A DNA stretch of 64,000 bases from Bosea vestrisii (GTDB lineage Bacteria; Pseudomonadota; Alphaproteobacteria; Rhizobiales; Beijerinckiaceae): assembly GCF_030144325.1 (NCBI RefSeq), contig NZ_CP126307.1:2542001-2606000 (forward strand), given 5' to 3'. The stretch's first letter is position 1. Each line of letters starts with the position of its first letter. The notes under the pieces were generated by a model. The model was not told where the DNA came from. It worked only from the letters and a program-made list of their open reading frames with translations, and did no database searches. Positions 43,647 through 52,656 of the stretch are shown here, in pieces. The position numbers were made by a program, and so were the translations under genes.

Positions 43647-44882
43647 ATGGCCGCGACCCTGTTTCACAATGCCCGCATCGTCGACGGCACTGCGCCCGAG
43701 CGCGCAGCGCCGGTCTCCGTCCTGGTCGAAGGCGGGCTGATCCGCGAGGTCGGCAAGACCGTTCGCTCCGACAAGGCCAGGGCGATCGACCTCAAGGGCC
43801 GCACGCTGATGCCCGGGCTGATCGACGCGCATGTCCACGTCATCGCCGGCCTGGCCGATCTCGGCCGCAATGCCGCCCTGCCCGATTCGCTGGTCACCGT
43901 GCGCTCGCTGGTGATCATGCGCGAGATGCTGCTGCGCGGCTTCACCACGGTGCGCGATGTCGGCGGCGCAGATTTCGGCCTGAAGCAGGCGACTGAGGAG
44001 AACGATTTTCCGACGCCGCGCCTCGTCATCTCGGGCAAGGCGCTCAGCCAGACCGGCGGCCATGCCGATTTCCGCGGACGCTATGAGGACAGGCTGGCGC
44101 CGACGACGCGCCATCGCCTCGGCGCGCTCGGCCGCATCTGCGATGGCGAGGCCGAGGTTCGCCGTGCCGCCCGCGAGGAGCTCAAGGGCGGCGCCGACTT
44201 CATCAAGATCATGGCCAATGGCGGCTGCGCCTCGCCGACCGACCCGATCCATTTCCTCGGCTTCTCCGTCGGCGAGCTCGAGGCGGTGGTCGAGGAGGCC
44301 CGCATGGCCGGAACCTACGTCTCCGCCCATGTCTACACTGACGAGGCGATCCGCCGCTGCGTCGAAGCTGGCGTCCATTCGCTGGAGCATTGCAACCTGA
44401 TCCAGGCCGAGACCGCCAAGCTCGCGGCCAAGAACGGCGCCGTCGCCGTGCCGACCCTCGTCACCTATGACAAGCTCGCCAGCGAAGGTGGCAAGCTCGG
44501 CTTCCCGCCCGATTCCGTCGCCAAGGTCGAATATGTCCGCGCCGCCGGTATGGAATCGCTCGCGATCATGAAGAAGGCCGGGCTCGCCATGGCCTATGGC
44601 AGCGACCTGCTCGGCGAGATGCATCGCCACCAGTCCGAGGAATTCGTCATCCGTGGCCGGGCCCTGCCTGCGCATGAGGTGATCGGCGCTGCCACCCATG
44701 TCGCGGCCAAGCTGCTGAAGCTCGACGGCAAGATCGGTGCGGTCGTGCCCGGCGCCCATGCCGACCTGATCGTCGTCGATGGCGATCCGCTCAAGGATCT
44801 GGCGCTTCTGACCCGCCAGGGCCGGCACATGCCTGTCATCATGAAGGGCGGCGCCTTCATCAAGCGCGTCCGGCTGGACTGA
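43647..44882 (+). CDS. metal-dependent amidohydrolase family protein
   Basis: A 411-residue TIM-barrel amidohydrolase. Metal ligands appear as DAHVHV, carbamylatable lysine in DFIKIMANGG, SAHVYT, HSLEHC and YGSDLLGEM. The N- and C-terminal beta-sandwich (VDGTAPERAAPVSV, PGAHADLIVVDGDPL) is typical of imidazolonepropionase and Xaa-Pro dipeptidase relatives. The substrate cannot be read from sequence. It is single in its context. Confidence 0.88.
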   Translation: MAATLFHNARIVDGTAPERAAPVSVLVEGGLIREVGKTVRSDKARAIDLKGRTLMPGLIDAHVHVIAGLADLGRNAALPDSLVTVRSLVIMREMLLRGFTTVRDVGGADFGLKQATEENDFPTPRLVISGKALSQTGGHADFRGRYEDRLAPTTRHRLGALGRICDGEAEVRRAAREELKGGADFIKIMANGGCASPTDPIHFLGFSVGELEAVVEEARMAGTYVSAHVYTDEAIRRCVEAGVHSLEHCNLIQAETAKLAAKNGAVAVPTLVTYDKLASEGGKLGFPPDSVAKVEYVRAAGMESLAIMKKAGLAMAYGSDLLGEMHRHQSEEFVIRGRALPAHEVIGAATHVAAKLLKLDGKIGAVVPGAHADLIVVDGDPLKDLALLTRQGRHMPVIMKGGAFIKRVRLD

Positions 44883-45047
44883 CGCGCGACAAAATTTACT
44901 CAACCAATGGTGTTCCTGCGGCAACAGAACATTAAAAAACGGTAATGCTCATTAAAGCGGCTCGAAAGACCGGATTGCCAAGGCTATGGCTCTTTTTGTC
45001 CTTGAGGCGAACAGTATGTCACGAGATCTGATCGGGGGCCGCCGCGG

Positions 45048-45950
45048 ATGAGACTGAGAGCATTCCTCGCTCCGATGCGCCGCACCGAAACTTCGGGCGG
45101 CGCACCAGCCACGGCCCGAGCTTCGCTCCAGTCCAGACACGTCATAATGGGCGTCATCTGTTGGACCCTCCTGCTCGTCGGCGGCAGTGCCGTCATCCTC
45201 GAACGCTACTGGATTCATCCGCTTCGTGCTCAATTGAAGGGTATCCAGATTGCTGCCTACGGCAATGCCCAGCGCATCAATGGGCTGGAGAATGTGCAAA
45301 CGACCTCCCCGCTGATGTTCCGCAGTGGCCGGGACGCAACCGCTTTGACACAGATCGAGCAGTGCGTCGCCAAGCAGGTCGCCGGCGTGAAGGCGCGCTA
45401 TGAAGCGATCCACGACGGCTACTTGAGCTGCTCGGTGCCACTGGCCTCGTTCTTCGATCGCTTCCGCCTGACGTTCTCCGAGGCCGAGAGGTTCGCGGTC
45501 TTCGTCACATTGTTGAGTTCGCGGCTCGGCAGCTACGGCCCGAGCGAATCGACCGCTCCTGAACAGATCGCCAAGGACGACGTACTCAACTGTACTCAGA
45601 CGATGATCTTCGTGGCCCGCACGATCAAGCGTTTCTACCCCGAAGCCCAGGTACGCGAGATCGGCATCAGCAATCAGGCCATGGGCGAACACGGCTTCGT
45701 CGAGATGTCGAACGGTGACCGCTCCATGCTGCTTGATGGCCTGGTCGGGCTCGTCGCCGACATCTCATTGGACGAAGCGACCGCCGGCAAACGGCCGCCG
45801 CCGTTCCTGATGCTCGAGTTCTTTCCGGAGACCAACGCCAACCTGCGCGCACTCTCGGAGAACTTCATGCGGACCCTGCGTCTCGGCGGCTTGAGCCGAG
45901 CCGATATCCACTTCGATCAGCAGGTGGCCGCGGCCCCCTTACGTGGTTGA
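45048..45950 (+). CDS. membrane-anchored protein with transglutaminase-like Cys-His-Asp pattern
   Basis: A 300-residue protein of unrecognised family. One membrane helix spans about residues 31-51, leaving a large outer domain. Spacing of C182 (VLNCTQTMIF), H215 (GEHGFVEM) and D230 (MLLDGLVG) matches the Cys-His-Asp triad order of transglutaminase-like enzymes. The H-x-F-x-E strand and following aspartate are typical. The call is structural inference only. The upstream 165 bases are AT-rich for this genome and should hold its promoter. Confidence 0.55.
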   Translation: MRLRAFLAPMRRTETSGGAPATARASLQSRHVIMGVICWTLLLVGGSAVILERYWIHPLRAQLKGIQIAAYGNAQRINGLENVQTTSPLMFRSGRDATALTQIEQCVAKQVAGVKARYEAIHDGYLSCSVPLASFFDRFRLTFSEAERFAVFVTLLSSRLGSYGPSESTAPEQIAKDDVLNCTQTMIFVARTIKRFYPEAQVREIGISNQAMGEHGFVEMSNGDRSMLLDGLVGLVADISLDEATAGKRPPPFLMLEFFPETNANLRALSENFMRTLRLGGLSRADIHFDQQVAAAPLRG

Positions 45951-46038
45951 CCGCCGGTCGAAGGCGACGTCTTCACCTGACTGATTCACGAAGAATCTCT
46001 CTCTCCTTCCTTGAAATACTCATCCCGAACGCCGACCG

Positions 46039-46764
46039 ATGAAACCCTGGGCACAATTGGACATTGCCTCTATCCCCGGCGGCGGCACGCTCAAGCTCAT
46101 GCGCCGCGGCGAGGACGAGTTCTCGATCACGCTCGGGCATAACGAGCTGATGAACTCGCGCCTCAAGGGCTCGGAGGAGGCGCTGGCGACGCTCGCCATC
46201 GACAGGATAGGCAAACGTCCAAAGCCTCGCCTGCTGATCGGCGGGCTCGGCATGGGCTTCACGCTCCGGGCCGCACTCGCCGCCCTGCCCGCGGATGCCG
46301 AGATCGTCGTCGCCGAGTTGATCCCGGCCGTCATCGCCTGGGCGCGCGGGCCCCTCGCCCCGATCTTCGCCGGCTGCCTCGACGACCCCCGCGTCAGCGT
46401 GCAGGAAGCCGACGTCGCCACTGCCATCCGCGAGACACCAGGAAGCTACGACGCGATCTTGCTGGACGTCGACAACGGGCCGGATGGGCTGATGGTCGAG
46501 GCCAATGACCGGCTCTATGACTCGGCCGGGCTGGCCTATGCGAAAGCGTCCTTAAGATCCGGCGGCGTGCTCGCTGTCTGGTCGGCGGGGCCTGACCGCA
46601 GCTTCACCCAGCGCCTGCGTCAGGCCGGCTTCGCGGTCGAGGAGAAGACGGTGCGCGCCCGTGCCGGAAGCGGCGGCGCCAAGCATGTGATCTGGCTGGC
46701 CGACGCGGCAGGTGCTGCTTCGACTACGCGACCTGCGCAGCAATCGTCGAAGCGGCGCCGCTAG
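46039..46764 (+). CDS. spermidine synthase-like methyltransferase-fold protein
   Basis: A 241-residue protein with the Rossmann motif LLIGGLGMGFTLRAAL and acidic loop VVAELIPAVIAWA, then YDAILLDVDNGPDG. These are shared with spermidine synthases. It lacks the full N-terminal beta-domain and key polyamine-site residues cannot be confirmed, so real spermidine synthesis is unproven. The TAG stop lies at the left end of an intergenic repeat. Confidence 0.8.
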   Translation: MKPWAQLDIASIPGGGTLKLMRRGEDEFSITLGHNELMNSRLKGSEEALATLAIDRIGKRPKPRLLIGGLGMGFTLRAALAALPADAEIVVAELIPAVIAWARGPLAPIFAGCLDDPRVSVQEADVATAIRETPGSYDAILLDVDNGPDGLMVEANDRLYDSAGLAYAKASLRSGGVLAVWSAGPDRSFTQRLRQAGFAVEEKTVRARAGSGGAKHVIWLADAAGAASTTRPAQQSSKRRR

Positions 46765-46869
46765 AGCATTTCCGCGTTTCTACGTAGTCGCAGAAATGCT
46801 TCAGGCTCCTGTTTTATGGCATTTTTCTTCACGCGAACCGGTACCCACATTCGCTCGAAAATACTCTAG
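46761..46869. repeat. intergenic palindromic repeat, type D (rhizobial AGAGCATTT family)
   Basis: The outer ends CTAGAG and CTCTAG are inverted. An inner hairpin pairs AGCATTTCCGCG with CGCAGAAATGCT. The right half, on the minus strand, carries the CCGGTTCGCGTGAAGAAAAA-like block typical of rhizobial intergenic repeats. The ends provide the TAG stops of both convergent flanking genes. Confidence 0.8.
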
Positions 46870-47609
46870 CGCTCGCCCAGCAGGCGCGCCAAGCCAGCCG
46901 AGAGCCCGACATTCGGCACCGCCGCCGGCAGAGCGAGATCACCGTGGACCGGCTTCGGCAGCGGATTGCGTGCCGCTTCCAGCACGGCGGCGAAGCCGGC
47001 TTGCGTCGCGCAGATCACGGGAACGCCGACCCGAGGCTGGACCCGCGCCGCGAGCCCGGCAAGGCCGGCCCCACCCAGGATCACGGCCTTCGCCCCATCG
47101 CGCTCGACCGTCCGCCGGCAGGCCTCGGCCAGCAGCGCTATCGAGCCATCGGGATCAGCGGCGATGTCGCCGCCGGTCGGCGCCACCGTTTCGACGGCGG
47201 CCAGCCTGCCCTCCAGCCCGAGCGCAGCGACAAATTCGGTCAGGATCGCGCCCCAGCGCTCGCCGCCAGTGACGATGGAAAAGCGCCCGCCCTGCAAAGC
47301 CGCCTGTCGGCAGGCAGCCTCCGCCATACCGACAACCGGCACGCCGGCGATCTCCTTTAGCGCCATCAGTCCAGGGTCGCCGAAGCAGGCGAGGTAGACC
47401 GCGTCGCAATCGGCGCCGTGCTCGGCAAACGCGTCGAGCGCTGCATGGCCGGCAATGGCACCGGCGCTACGGCTCGAGATGTAGCGCGCCCCGAAGCGGC
47501 CGGTCGCCGGCTTCAGCATCACGCCGGCGGGGACCGATGGCGCCAGCACGCGCAGGACCAGCTCGGTCATCTCGGGGCTGGTATTCGGATTGAGGACGAG
47601 GATGCGCAA
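46866..47609 (-). CDS. aspartate/glutamate (hydantoin) racemase family protein
   Basis: A 247-residue protein. The start is TTG 47609, which gives the family N-terminus MRILVLNPNTSPEMTELVLR. The two catalytic cysteines are in AVYLACFGDPG and VPVICATQAG. Members racemise hydantoins, aspartate or glutamate without cofactor. No hydantoinase is nearby. The TAG stop is inside the type D repeat. Confidence 0.85.
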   Translation of the reverse strand: MRILVLNPNTSPEMTELVLRVLAPSVPAGVMLKPATGRFGARYISSRSAGAIAGHAALDAFAEHGADCDAVYLACFGDPGLMALKEIAGVPVVGMAEAACRQAALQGGRFSIVTGGERWGAILTEFVAALGLEGRLAAVETVAPTGGDIAADPDGSIALLAEACRRTVERDGAKAVILGGAGLAGLAARVQPRVGVPVICATQAGFAAVLEAARNPLPKPVHGDLALPAAVPNVGLSAGLARLLGER

Positions 47610-47822
47610 GATGAATCCGACAGGCGAGAATTGACCGGCCCTGAGAGTTTCCGTCTCCGGGCCGCGCCTGCGAGCTTTGCCGTGCCGGCCCCTCCGCGGC
47701 AAGGGCGAGCGCCCCACATCTTTCGCATCATCGCCACGCGAAGACAGGCGGCTGCCTGTCGGGAACCACCGCAATGCGCCGGGGTTGCACACTCAACCGG
47801 ATCTCACATCGGGAGATGGACG

Positions 47823-48011
47823 ATGCCAGCCAAATCGAAGGCACAACAGAAGGCGGCCGGAGCCGCACTCGCCGCCAAGCGCGGGGACATCCCCAAGAGC
47901 GAGCTCAAGGGCGCCTCGAAATCCATGGCCAAGTCGATGACCGAGAAGGAACTCGACGAGCTGGCCTCGACCAAGCGCAAGGGCAAGCCGGAACACGTGG
48001 CGAAGCGTTGA
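47823..48011 (+). CDS. DUF3008 family small basic protein
   Basis: A 62-residue, lysine- and alanine-rich protein (MPAKSKAQQKAAGAALAAKR, ending KPEHVAKR). GGGAGATGG precedes the ATG. This DUF3008 family is widespread in proteobacteria with unknown role. It reads as a soluble disordered or helical protein. Confidence 0.88.
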   Translation: MPAKSKAQQKAAGAALAAKRGDIPKSELKGASKSMAKSMTEKELDELASTKRKGKPEHVAKR

Positions 48012-48031
48012 GCGAAGGTGCCGGCGCCTCT

Positions 48032-48589
48032 CTATGAGGCGCGCCCGGTTCCGGCACCACGATACCGGTAGACCAGATCCTCGGGATCTGTCCTCGCGGC
48101 GCCGGCGTCGCGTTGAGCACCGAGCCGCTCCGCCACAGCGATCGAGCGCTTGTTGCGCGGATCGACATAGCTGACCAGCGTCTCGAGACCGAGCTGATCG
48201 AATGCCCAGTCGCGCAGGGCAGCAGCCGCTTCGCTCGCATAGCCCTGCCTCTCATACCCGGCATAGATCAGCCAGCCCAGCTCCTTCTCGGGAAAGAGCG
48301 GTCCGTGATTGATGCCGACCTGCCCGATGCAGACCCCGCCGGGCAGATCGATCATCAGGGCGCCGTGGCCGAACAATGCCCACACCGCCACGTCATGGCA
48401 GAACACCCCCCAGGCGCCGCGCTGATCATAGGGGCCGCCCATATACTGTGCCCGCGACGAGCCCAGGAAATCGGCATAATCTGAAAAATCGGCCATGACC
48501 GGCGCCCGCAGGATCAGGCGTTCGGTCCGAATCGTTGGGGGTACAGGCGTGGGCAAGATCGATCTCGACATCGGCGGGGTCGGTCCCAT
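48032..48589 (-). CDS. GNAT family N-acetyltransferase (RimJ/RimL-like)
   Basis: A 185-residue acetyltransferase. It opens with IRTERLILRAPVMADFSDYA, typical of the RimJ/RimL group. The acetyl-CoA loop region is GWLIYAGYERQGYASEAAAA, and the late strand VSYVDPRNKRSIAVAERLGA is also typical. Two in-frame ATGs six codons apart (48589, 48571) leave the start open. The substrate is unknown. The gene lies just after a tRNA on the same strand. Confidence 0.88.
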   Translation of the reverse strand: MGPTPPMSRSILPTPVPPTIRTERLILRAPVMADFSDYADFLGSSRAQYMGGPYDQRGAWGVFCHDVAVWALFGHGALMIDLPGGVCIGQVGINHGPLFPEKELGWLIYAGYERQGYASEAAAALRDWAFDQLGLETLVSYVDPRNKRSIAVAERLGAQRDAGAARTDPEDLVYRYRGAGTGRAS

Positions 48590-48632
48590 CGGTCAGTCGG
48601 GTTACCGGCGCCTGTGGCAGAATGAGGAAAAC

Positions 48633-48709
<77 letters not shown>

Positions 48710-48737
48710 GCACGGTCTTGCGTTTAGCATAAAGCCG

Positions 48738-49571
48738 ATGCGGGTGAAGCCTTCCTTTGCAGTGATCGTACCAGCCCTTGCCATCATGGCGGCGCCAGCC
48801 GTCATGGCCCAGGCAGTTGGTGACGCTTGCGTGATACCGGACAGTGCCGAGTTGGTCCGCCTGGCCGGTCTCGATCGGCATGGCGACCTGTTGCTCGCGG
48901 ACGGCCGGACCGTCAGGCTCGCCGGGCTTGCGCCACGGCAGGGCGATGCCGAGCGCGAGCGCTTCGCCGCGCAGCTGACGCGCTGGCACGGACAGCCCTT
49001 CCGATTGGCGCCGCTCGGCGGTGCGGATCGCTGGGGCCGCCTTCCGGCCCGCCTGCTCGCAGCCGACGGTGCCGCCGATACGCTCGGCGGCCAGCCCGAC
49101 CTGACCGCCGCCCTCCTCACCGAACGCATCGCCTTGCGCCTGCCCGAACCGGGCCTCGCAGCCTGCAATGAGATCTGGCGCAAGGCCGAGCCGCAGCAGC
49201 GGGTGGCGGTTAAGCCGGGCAGCCCGCCGCTGGCGGCCGCGCAGGGCGATTTCGCCGCACTGGCGCTGCCCGTCGTCGACGGTCATGATGCTGCCGCGAT
49301 GAAAGCGCAGGCGGGCCGGATCGTCGTGGTCGAGGGGCGTATCGCTGCCGTGGGAGAGCGGGCGCAGCGAACCTATCTCAATTTCGAGCGGCGCCGCGGC
49401 GCGGGCGGCAGCATTGTCCTGTCGCGCGTGCTGTGGCGTGAATTGCAGCGCAGCGGCTGGACCGCCGCGACGCTGACGGGTAAACGCGTGCGCATACGCG
49501 GTGTGGTCGAGGGGCGCGACGGCCTCCTGATCGAAGCCGAGACGCGCAGCGCACTGGAATTGATCGACTAG
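48738..49571 (+). CDS. exported protein with degenerate thermonuclease (SNase)-like domain and C-terminal OB-like domain
   Basis: A 277-residue protein with a signal peptide ending VMAQA (about residue 25). Residues 40-150 read like a staphylococcal-nuclease fold (LADGRTVRLAGLAPRQGD, then ADRWGRLPARLL), though the usual catalytic Arg-Asp-Glu set is not complete. Residues about 190-275 form a beta-rich OB-like unit (IVVVEGRIAAVGERAQRTYL). It precedes the M48 protease gene by 6 bases, so they are likely co-transcribed. Confidence 0.7.
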   Translation: MRVKPSFAVIVPALAIMAAPAVMAQAVGDACVIPDSAELVRLAGLDRHGDLLLADGRTVRLAGLAPRQGDAERERFAAQLTRWHGQPFRLAPLGGADRWGRLPARLLAADGAADTLGGQPDLTAALLTERIALRLPEPGLAACNEIWRKAEPQQRVAVKPGSPPLAAAQGDFAALALPVVDGHDAAAMKAQAGRIVVVEGRIAAVGERAQRTYLNFERRRGAGGSIVLSRVLWRELQRSGWTAATLTGKRVRIRGVVEGRDGLLIEAETRSALELID

Positions 49572-49577
49572 GGGCAG

Positions 49578-51053
49578 ATGCGGAGACTTCAGCGCCATCG
49601 TCAGCCGTTTCGGGGGCGTCTGGCCGCCGCGGTGCTGCCGGCCCTGTTGCTGGCGGCCTGCTTTGGCGACCAGAATTCCGTCCTGGCGCCGCTCAACCAG
49701 CCCGGCGGCGAGCCGGCGCCGAGAGTTGCCAGCCTGCAGCGCGGCACCGACCGCGAGCACCAGCGCCTGCTCTCGGCCTTCGGCGGCGAATACCGCGCAC
49801 CACAGGTCAAGGCCGTACTGGAAGAGATCATTGTCCGTCTCGCCAAGGCCGGCGAGGGCCAGATCGGCACCTATGAGGTGACGATCCTGAACTCGCCGAT
49901 CGTCAACGCCTTCGCCTTGCCGACCGGACGGCTCTACGTCACACGCGGCCTGCTCGCCCTGGCGAACGACTCGTCCGAGATCGCCTCGGTGATGGCGCAT
50001 GAGATCGCCCATGTCACCGCACGCCACGCCGTCGAGCGCGCCGAGATGGAGGCGGAATCGGCGCTGGTCAGCCAGGTCGTAGCGCAGGTGCTGAACGACC
50101 CGACGACCGGGGCGGCAGTGCAGCAGAGCTCGAAGCTCTCGCTCGCCCGCTTCTCGCGGCAGCAGGAGCTGACCGCCGACCAGATCAGTGTGCGCAACAT
50201 CGCCCGTGCCGGTTACGACCCCTATGGCGCCGGCCGCTTCCTGGTTTCGCTCGGCCGCAATACGAGCTTCCGCGCCGGCCGCCAGGGCGGTGGCGACAAG
50301 AAGCTTGATATCCTGTCGAGCCATCCCTCGACACCGGAACGCGTCGCCGCCGTCACCAACGGCGCCCGCCAGATCGGCGCGCCCGGCATCGGCGAGCGCG
50401 AGGCCTCACGTTGGCTCGCCGCAATCGACGGCATCGCCTTCGGCGACGATCCGGCCGACGGCGTGGTCCGCGGCCGTCGCTATCTCAACAGCGCGCTGCG
50501 CATCGCCTTTACCGCGCCTGATGGCTTCGAGCTCGAGGCCGCCCGCGAAATGGTGGTCGGCGTCAGCAATGACGGCACGCAGGCGCTGCGCTTCGATTCG
50601 GTCGCCCTCAAGGCCGGACAGACCCTCGAATCCTATGTCGCTTCCGGCTGGATTGACGGCGTCGCCACCGCCGAAGTCCAGTCGCTCACGGTCGGCGAGC
50701 TGCCGGCAGCGGTGACCTCGGGCAAGGGCGCCGACTGGACTTTCCGTCTCGCCGCAGTTCAGGCTGGGCAGCGCGTCTATCGCTTCATCCTCGCCGCCAA
50801 GGGCCAGAACGACCCTGAGCGCGCCATGCGTGCTTTGCTCGACAGCTTCCGCAATCTGAGCGCCAGCGACGCGCAATCGGTCAGCCCGCTGCGAATCAGG
50901 CTCGTCACCGCCAGCGCCGGCGACACCCCCGTCAGCCTCGCTGAGCGCATGGCCTCGACCGACCGGCCGCTCGAGCAGTTCTTGACCCTGAACGGGCTGG
51001 AGCGCAGCGGCAAGCTGACGCCTGGCCAGCGTTACAAGATCGTGAGCGAATAG
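49578..51053 (+). CDS. M48 family metalloprotease lipoprotein with C-terminal LysM-like segment
   Basis: A 491-residue protein. The lipobox LLLAAC (C28) predicts an outer-membrane or periplasmic lipoprotein. The zinc site is HEIAH with downstream ELTADQISVR. A middle domain of unknown type follows. The last 50 residues (VSLAERMASTDRPLEQFLTL, then GLERSGKLTPGQRYK) resemble a LysM peptidoglycan-binding unit. The role is probably quality control of envelope proteins, by analogy with BepA/LoiP-type M48 enzymes. Confidence 0.87.
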   Translation: MRRLQRHRQPFRGRLAAAVLPALLLAACFGDQNSVLAPLNQPGGEPAPRVASLQRGTDREHQRLLSAFGGEYRAPQVKAVLEEIIVRLAKAGEGQIGTYEVTILNSPIVNAFALPTGRLYVTRGLLALANDSSEIASVMAHEIAHVTARHAVERAEMEAESALVSQVVAQVLNDPTTGAAVQQSSKLSLARFSRQQELTADQISVRNIARAGYDPYGAGRFLVSLGRNTSFRAGRQGGGDKKLDILSSHPSTPERVAAVTNGARQIGAPGIGEREASRWLAAIDGIAFGDDPADGVVRGRRYLNSALRIAFTAPDGFELEAAREMVVGVSNDGTQALRFDSVALKAGQTLESYVASGWIDGVATAEVQSLTVGELPAAVTSGKGADWTFRLAAVQAGQRVYRFILAAKGQNDPERAMRALLDSFRNLSASDAQSVSPLRIRLVTASAGDTPVSLAERMASTDRPLEQFLTLNGLERSGKLTPGQRYKIVSE

Positions 51054-51127
51054 CACGCCTCGCGCCTCTGACCGGCCCTCCCGCCCTGTGCTAGCCTGCC
51101 GACATTCGTCAGGATAGGGAGGCAGCC

Positions 51128-51997
51128 ATGGCGCTCGATCGCCGCATCGTCGAACTCTACGACGAGTACACCCACAAGCCGCTCGACCGGCGCAGCTTCA
51201 TGAACCGGCTGATTGCCATTGCCGGCTCCGCGGCGGCGGCCGAGGCCGCGCTCTCGCTCCTGGAGCCGAACTATGCCCAGGCCCAGCAGGTCACGGCGGA
51301 CGATGCCCGCATCGAGGGCAGGCGCATCGACGAGACCATCGGCGGCGTGAGGCTCAAGGGCTATCTCGTCACGCCGAAGACCCAAGGTAGGCGCGGCGGT
51401 GTCCTGGTCATCCACGAGAACCGCGGCCTGAACCCACATACCGAGGACGTCACTCGCCGCGCGGCGCTGGCCGGCTTCAGCGCGCTCGGGATCGATTTCC
51501 TCACCCCGCTCGGCGGTACGCCGGCCGATGCCGACGCGGCACGTGCGCTGTTCCCGCAACTCAAATCGGAGGACGTCGTCGCACAGGGCCGTGCCGCTCT
51601 CGCATTTCTCAAGGCGCGGTCGGACGCGACCGGCAAGGTCGGCGCCGTCGGCTTCTGCTGGGGTGGTGGCACGGTCAACGACCTCGCCGTCAACGCGCCG
51701 GAGCTCAATGCCGGCGTCGTCTTCTACGGCCGCTCTCCCGACCTCGCCAAAGTACCGCAGATCAAGGCGCGACTGCTGATCCAGCACGCCGGGCGCGACA
51801 CCCGCCTGGTCGAAGGGCTCCCCGCCTATGAGGCGGCGCTGAAAGCGGCCGGCGTCAATTACCAGGCGATCGTCTACCCGGATGTCGACCATGCCTTCCT
51901 GAACGACACCAGCGCCGAGCGCTACAACGCCGCTGCGGCCAAGCTCGCCTGGGAGCGGACGGTAGCCTTCCTGGCGGCTGAAACCGGCGCAGCCTGA
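51128..51997 (+). CDS. dienelactone hydrolase family protein, exported
   Basis: A 289-residue alpha/beta hydrolase. The N-terminal DRRSFMNRLIAIAGSAAAA resembles a Tat signal without a perfect twin-Arg context. The DLH nucleophile is the cysteine in GFCWGGG. Aspartate and histidine lie in HAGRDTRLVE and DVDHAFLND. The family opens dienelactones or acts as a general esterase. A bidirectional hairpin follows the stop. Confidence 0.85.
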   Translation: MALDRRIVELYDEYTHKPLDRRSFMNRLIAIAGSAAAAEAALSLLEPNYAQAQQVTADDARIEGRRIDETIGGVRLKGYLVTPKTQGRRGGVLVIHENRGLNPHTEDVTRRAALAGFSALGIDFLTPLGGTPADADAARALFPQLKSEDVVAQGRAALAFLKARSDATGKVGAVGFCWGGGTVNDLAVNAPELNAGVVFYGRSPDLAKVPQIKARLLIQHAGRDTRLVEGLPAYEAALKAAGVNYQAIVYPDVDHAFLNDTSAERYNAAAAKLAWERTVAFLAAETGAA

Positions 51998-52000
51998 AAC

Positions 52001-52032
52001 AAAAAAGCCCGGCGGAGCGATCCGCCGGGCTT
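52001..52032 (-). terminator. rho-independent terminator of carD, probably bidirectional
   Basis: A perfect 12-bp stem AAGCCCGGCGGA/TCCGCCGGGCTT closes a GCGA loop. On the minus strand it is followed by a T6 tract, fitting the end of carD transcription. From the plus strand it also follows the dienelactone-hydrolase stop, with a weaker T tail. Confidence 0.9.
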
Positions 52033-52059
52033 GTGTAGCTGGTTCTGGAAAAGGCGCCC

Positions 52060-52656
52060 TCAGGCAGCCTCCTCCTGAATATCTTCCTCGCCCTCTTCGG
52101 CTTCGGCAGCCTCGGCGGCCTCACCCTTGCCGGCGCGGCGCGGCGACTTGGCGAGCTGGCCCTCGATCTTCTTCAGCGCTTCGGTCTCGGTGATCTCCTC
52201 GACCACCGCGATCTCACGGGTCATCCGGTCGATCGCCGCCTCGTAGAGTTGGCGCTCGGAATAGGACTGCTCCGGCTGAGCCTCGGAACGATAGAGATCG
52301 CGCACGACCTCGGCGATGGCGACGAGATCGCCCGAATTGATCTTGGCCTCATACTCCTGGGCCCGGCGCGACCACATGGTGCGCTTGACCCGGGCGCGGC
52401 CGGTCAGCGTCGCCAGCGCCTTGCCGACGATCTCGGCATCGGCGAGCTTGCGCAGGCCAACGCTCGCCGCCTTGGCGGTGGGCACGCGAAGAGTCATCTT
52501 GTCCTTGGCGAAGCTGACGACGAAAAGCTCGAGCTTGAAGCCCGCGACTTCCTGCTCATCGATCGCCGTGATCTGACCGACGCCATGGGACGGGTAGACG
52601 ACGAACTCGCCCGTCTTGAAGCCATGGCGCACAACAGCCTTCTTCGCAGTGGACAT
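52060..52656 (-). CDS. carD: CarD family transcriptional regulator
   Basis: A 198-residue protein. The RNA-polymerase-interaction Tudor-like domain is residues 12-70 (FVVYPSHGVGQITAIDEQEV). The helical DNA-binding domain is residues 70-165 (RRAQEYEAKINSGDLVAIAE). CarD stabilises the promoter open complex and is usually essential in alphaproteobacteria. AGGAG precedes the ATG by 11 bases. The C-terminal tail is strongly acidic (EAAEAEEGEEDIQEEAA). Confidence 0.93.
   Translation of the reverse strand: MSTAKKAVVRHGFKTGEFVVYPSHGVGQITAIDEQEVAGFKLELFVVSFAKDKMTLRVPTAKAASVGLRKLADAEIVGKALATLTGRARVKRTMWSRRAQEYEAKINSGDLVAIAEVVRDLYRSEAQPEQSYSERQLYEAAIDRMTREIAVVEEITETEALKKIEGQLAKSPRRAGKGEAAEAAEAEEGEEDIQEEAA

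Noticed and set aside
46866..47609. Hydantoin pathway together with the amidohydrolase at 43647
   Set aside because: The genes are on opposite strands and 2 kb apart with unrelated genes between, and the amidohydrolase is not of recognisable hydantoinase type.
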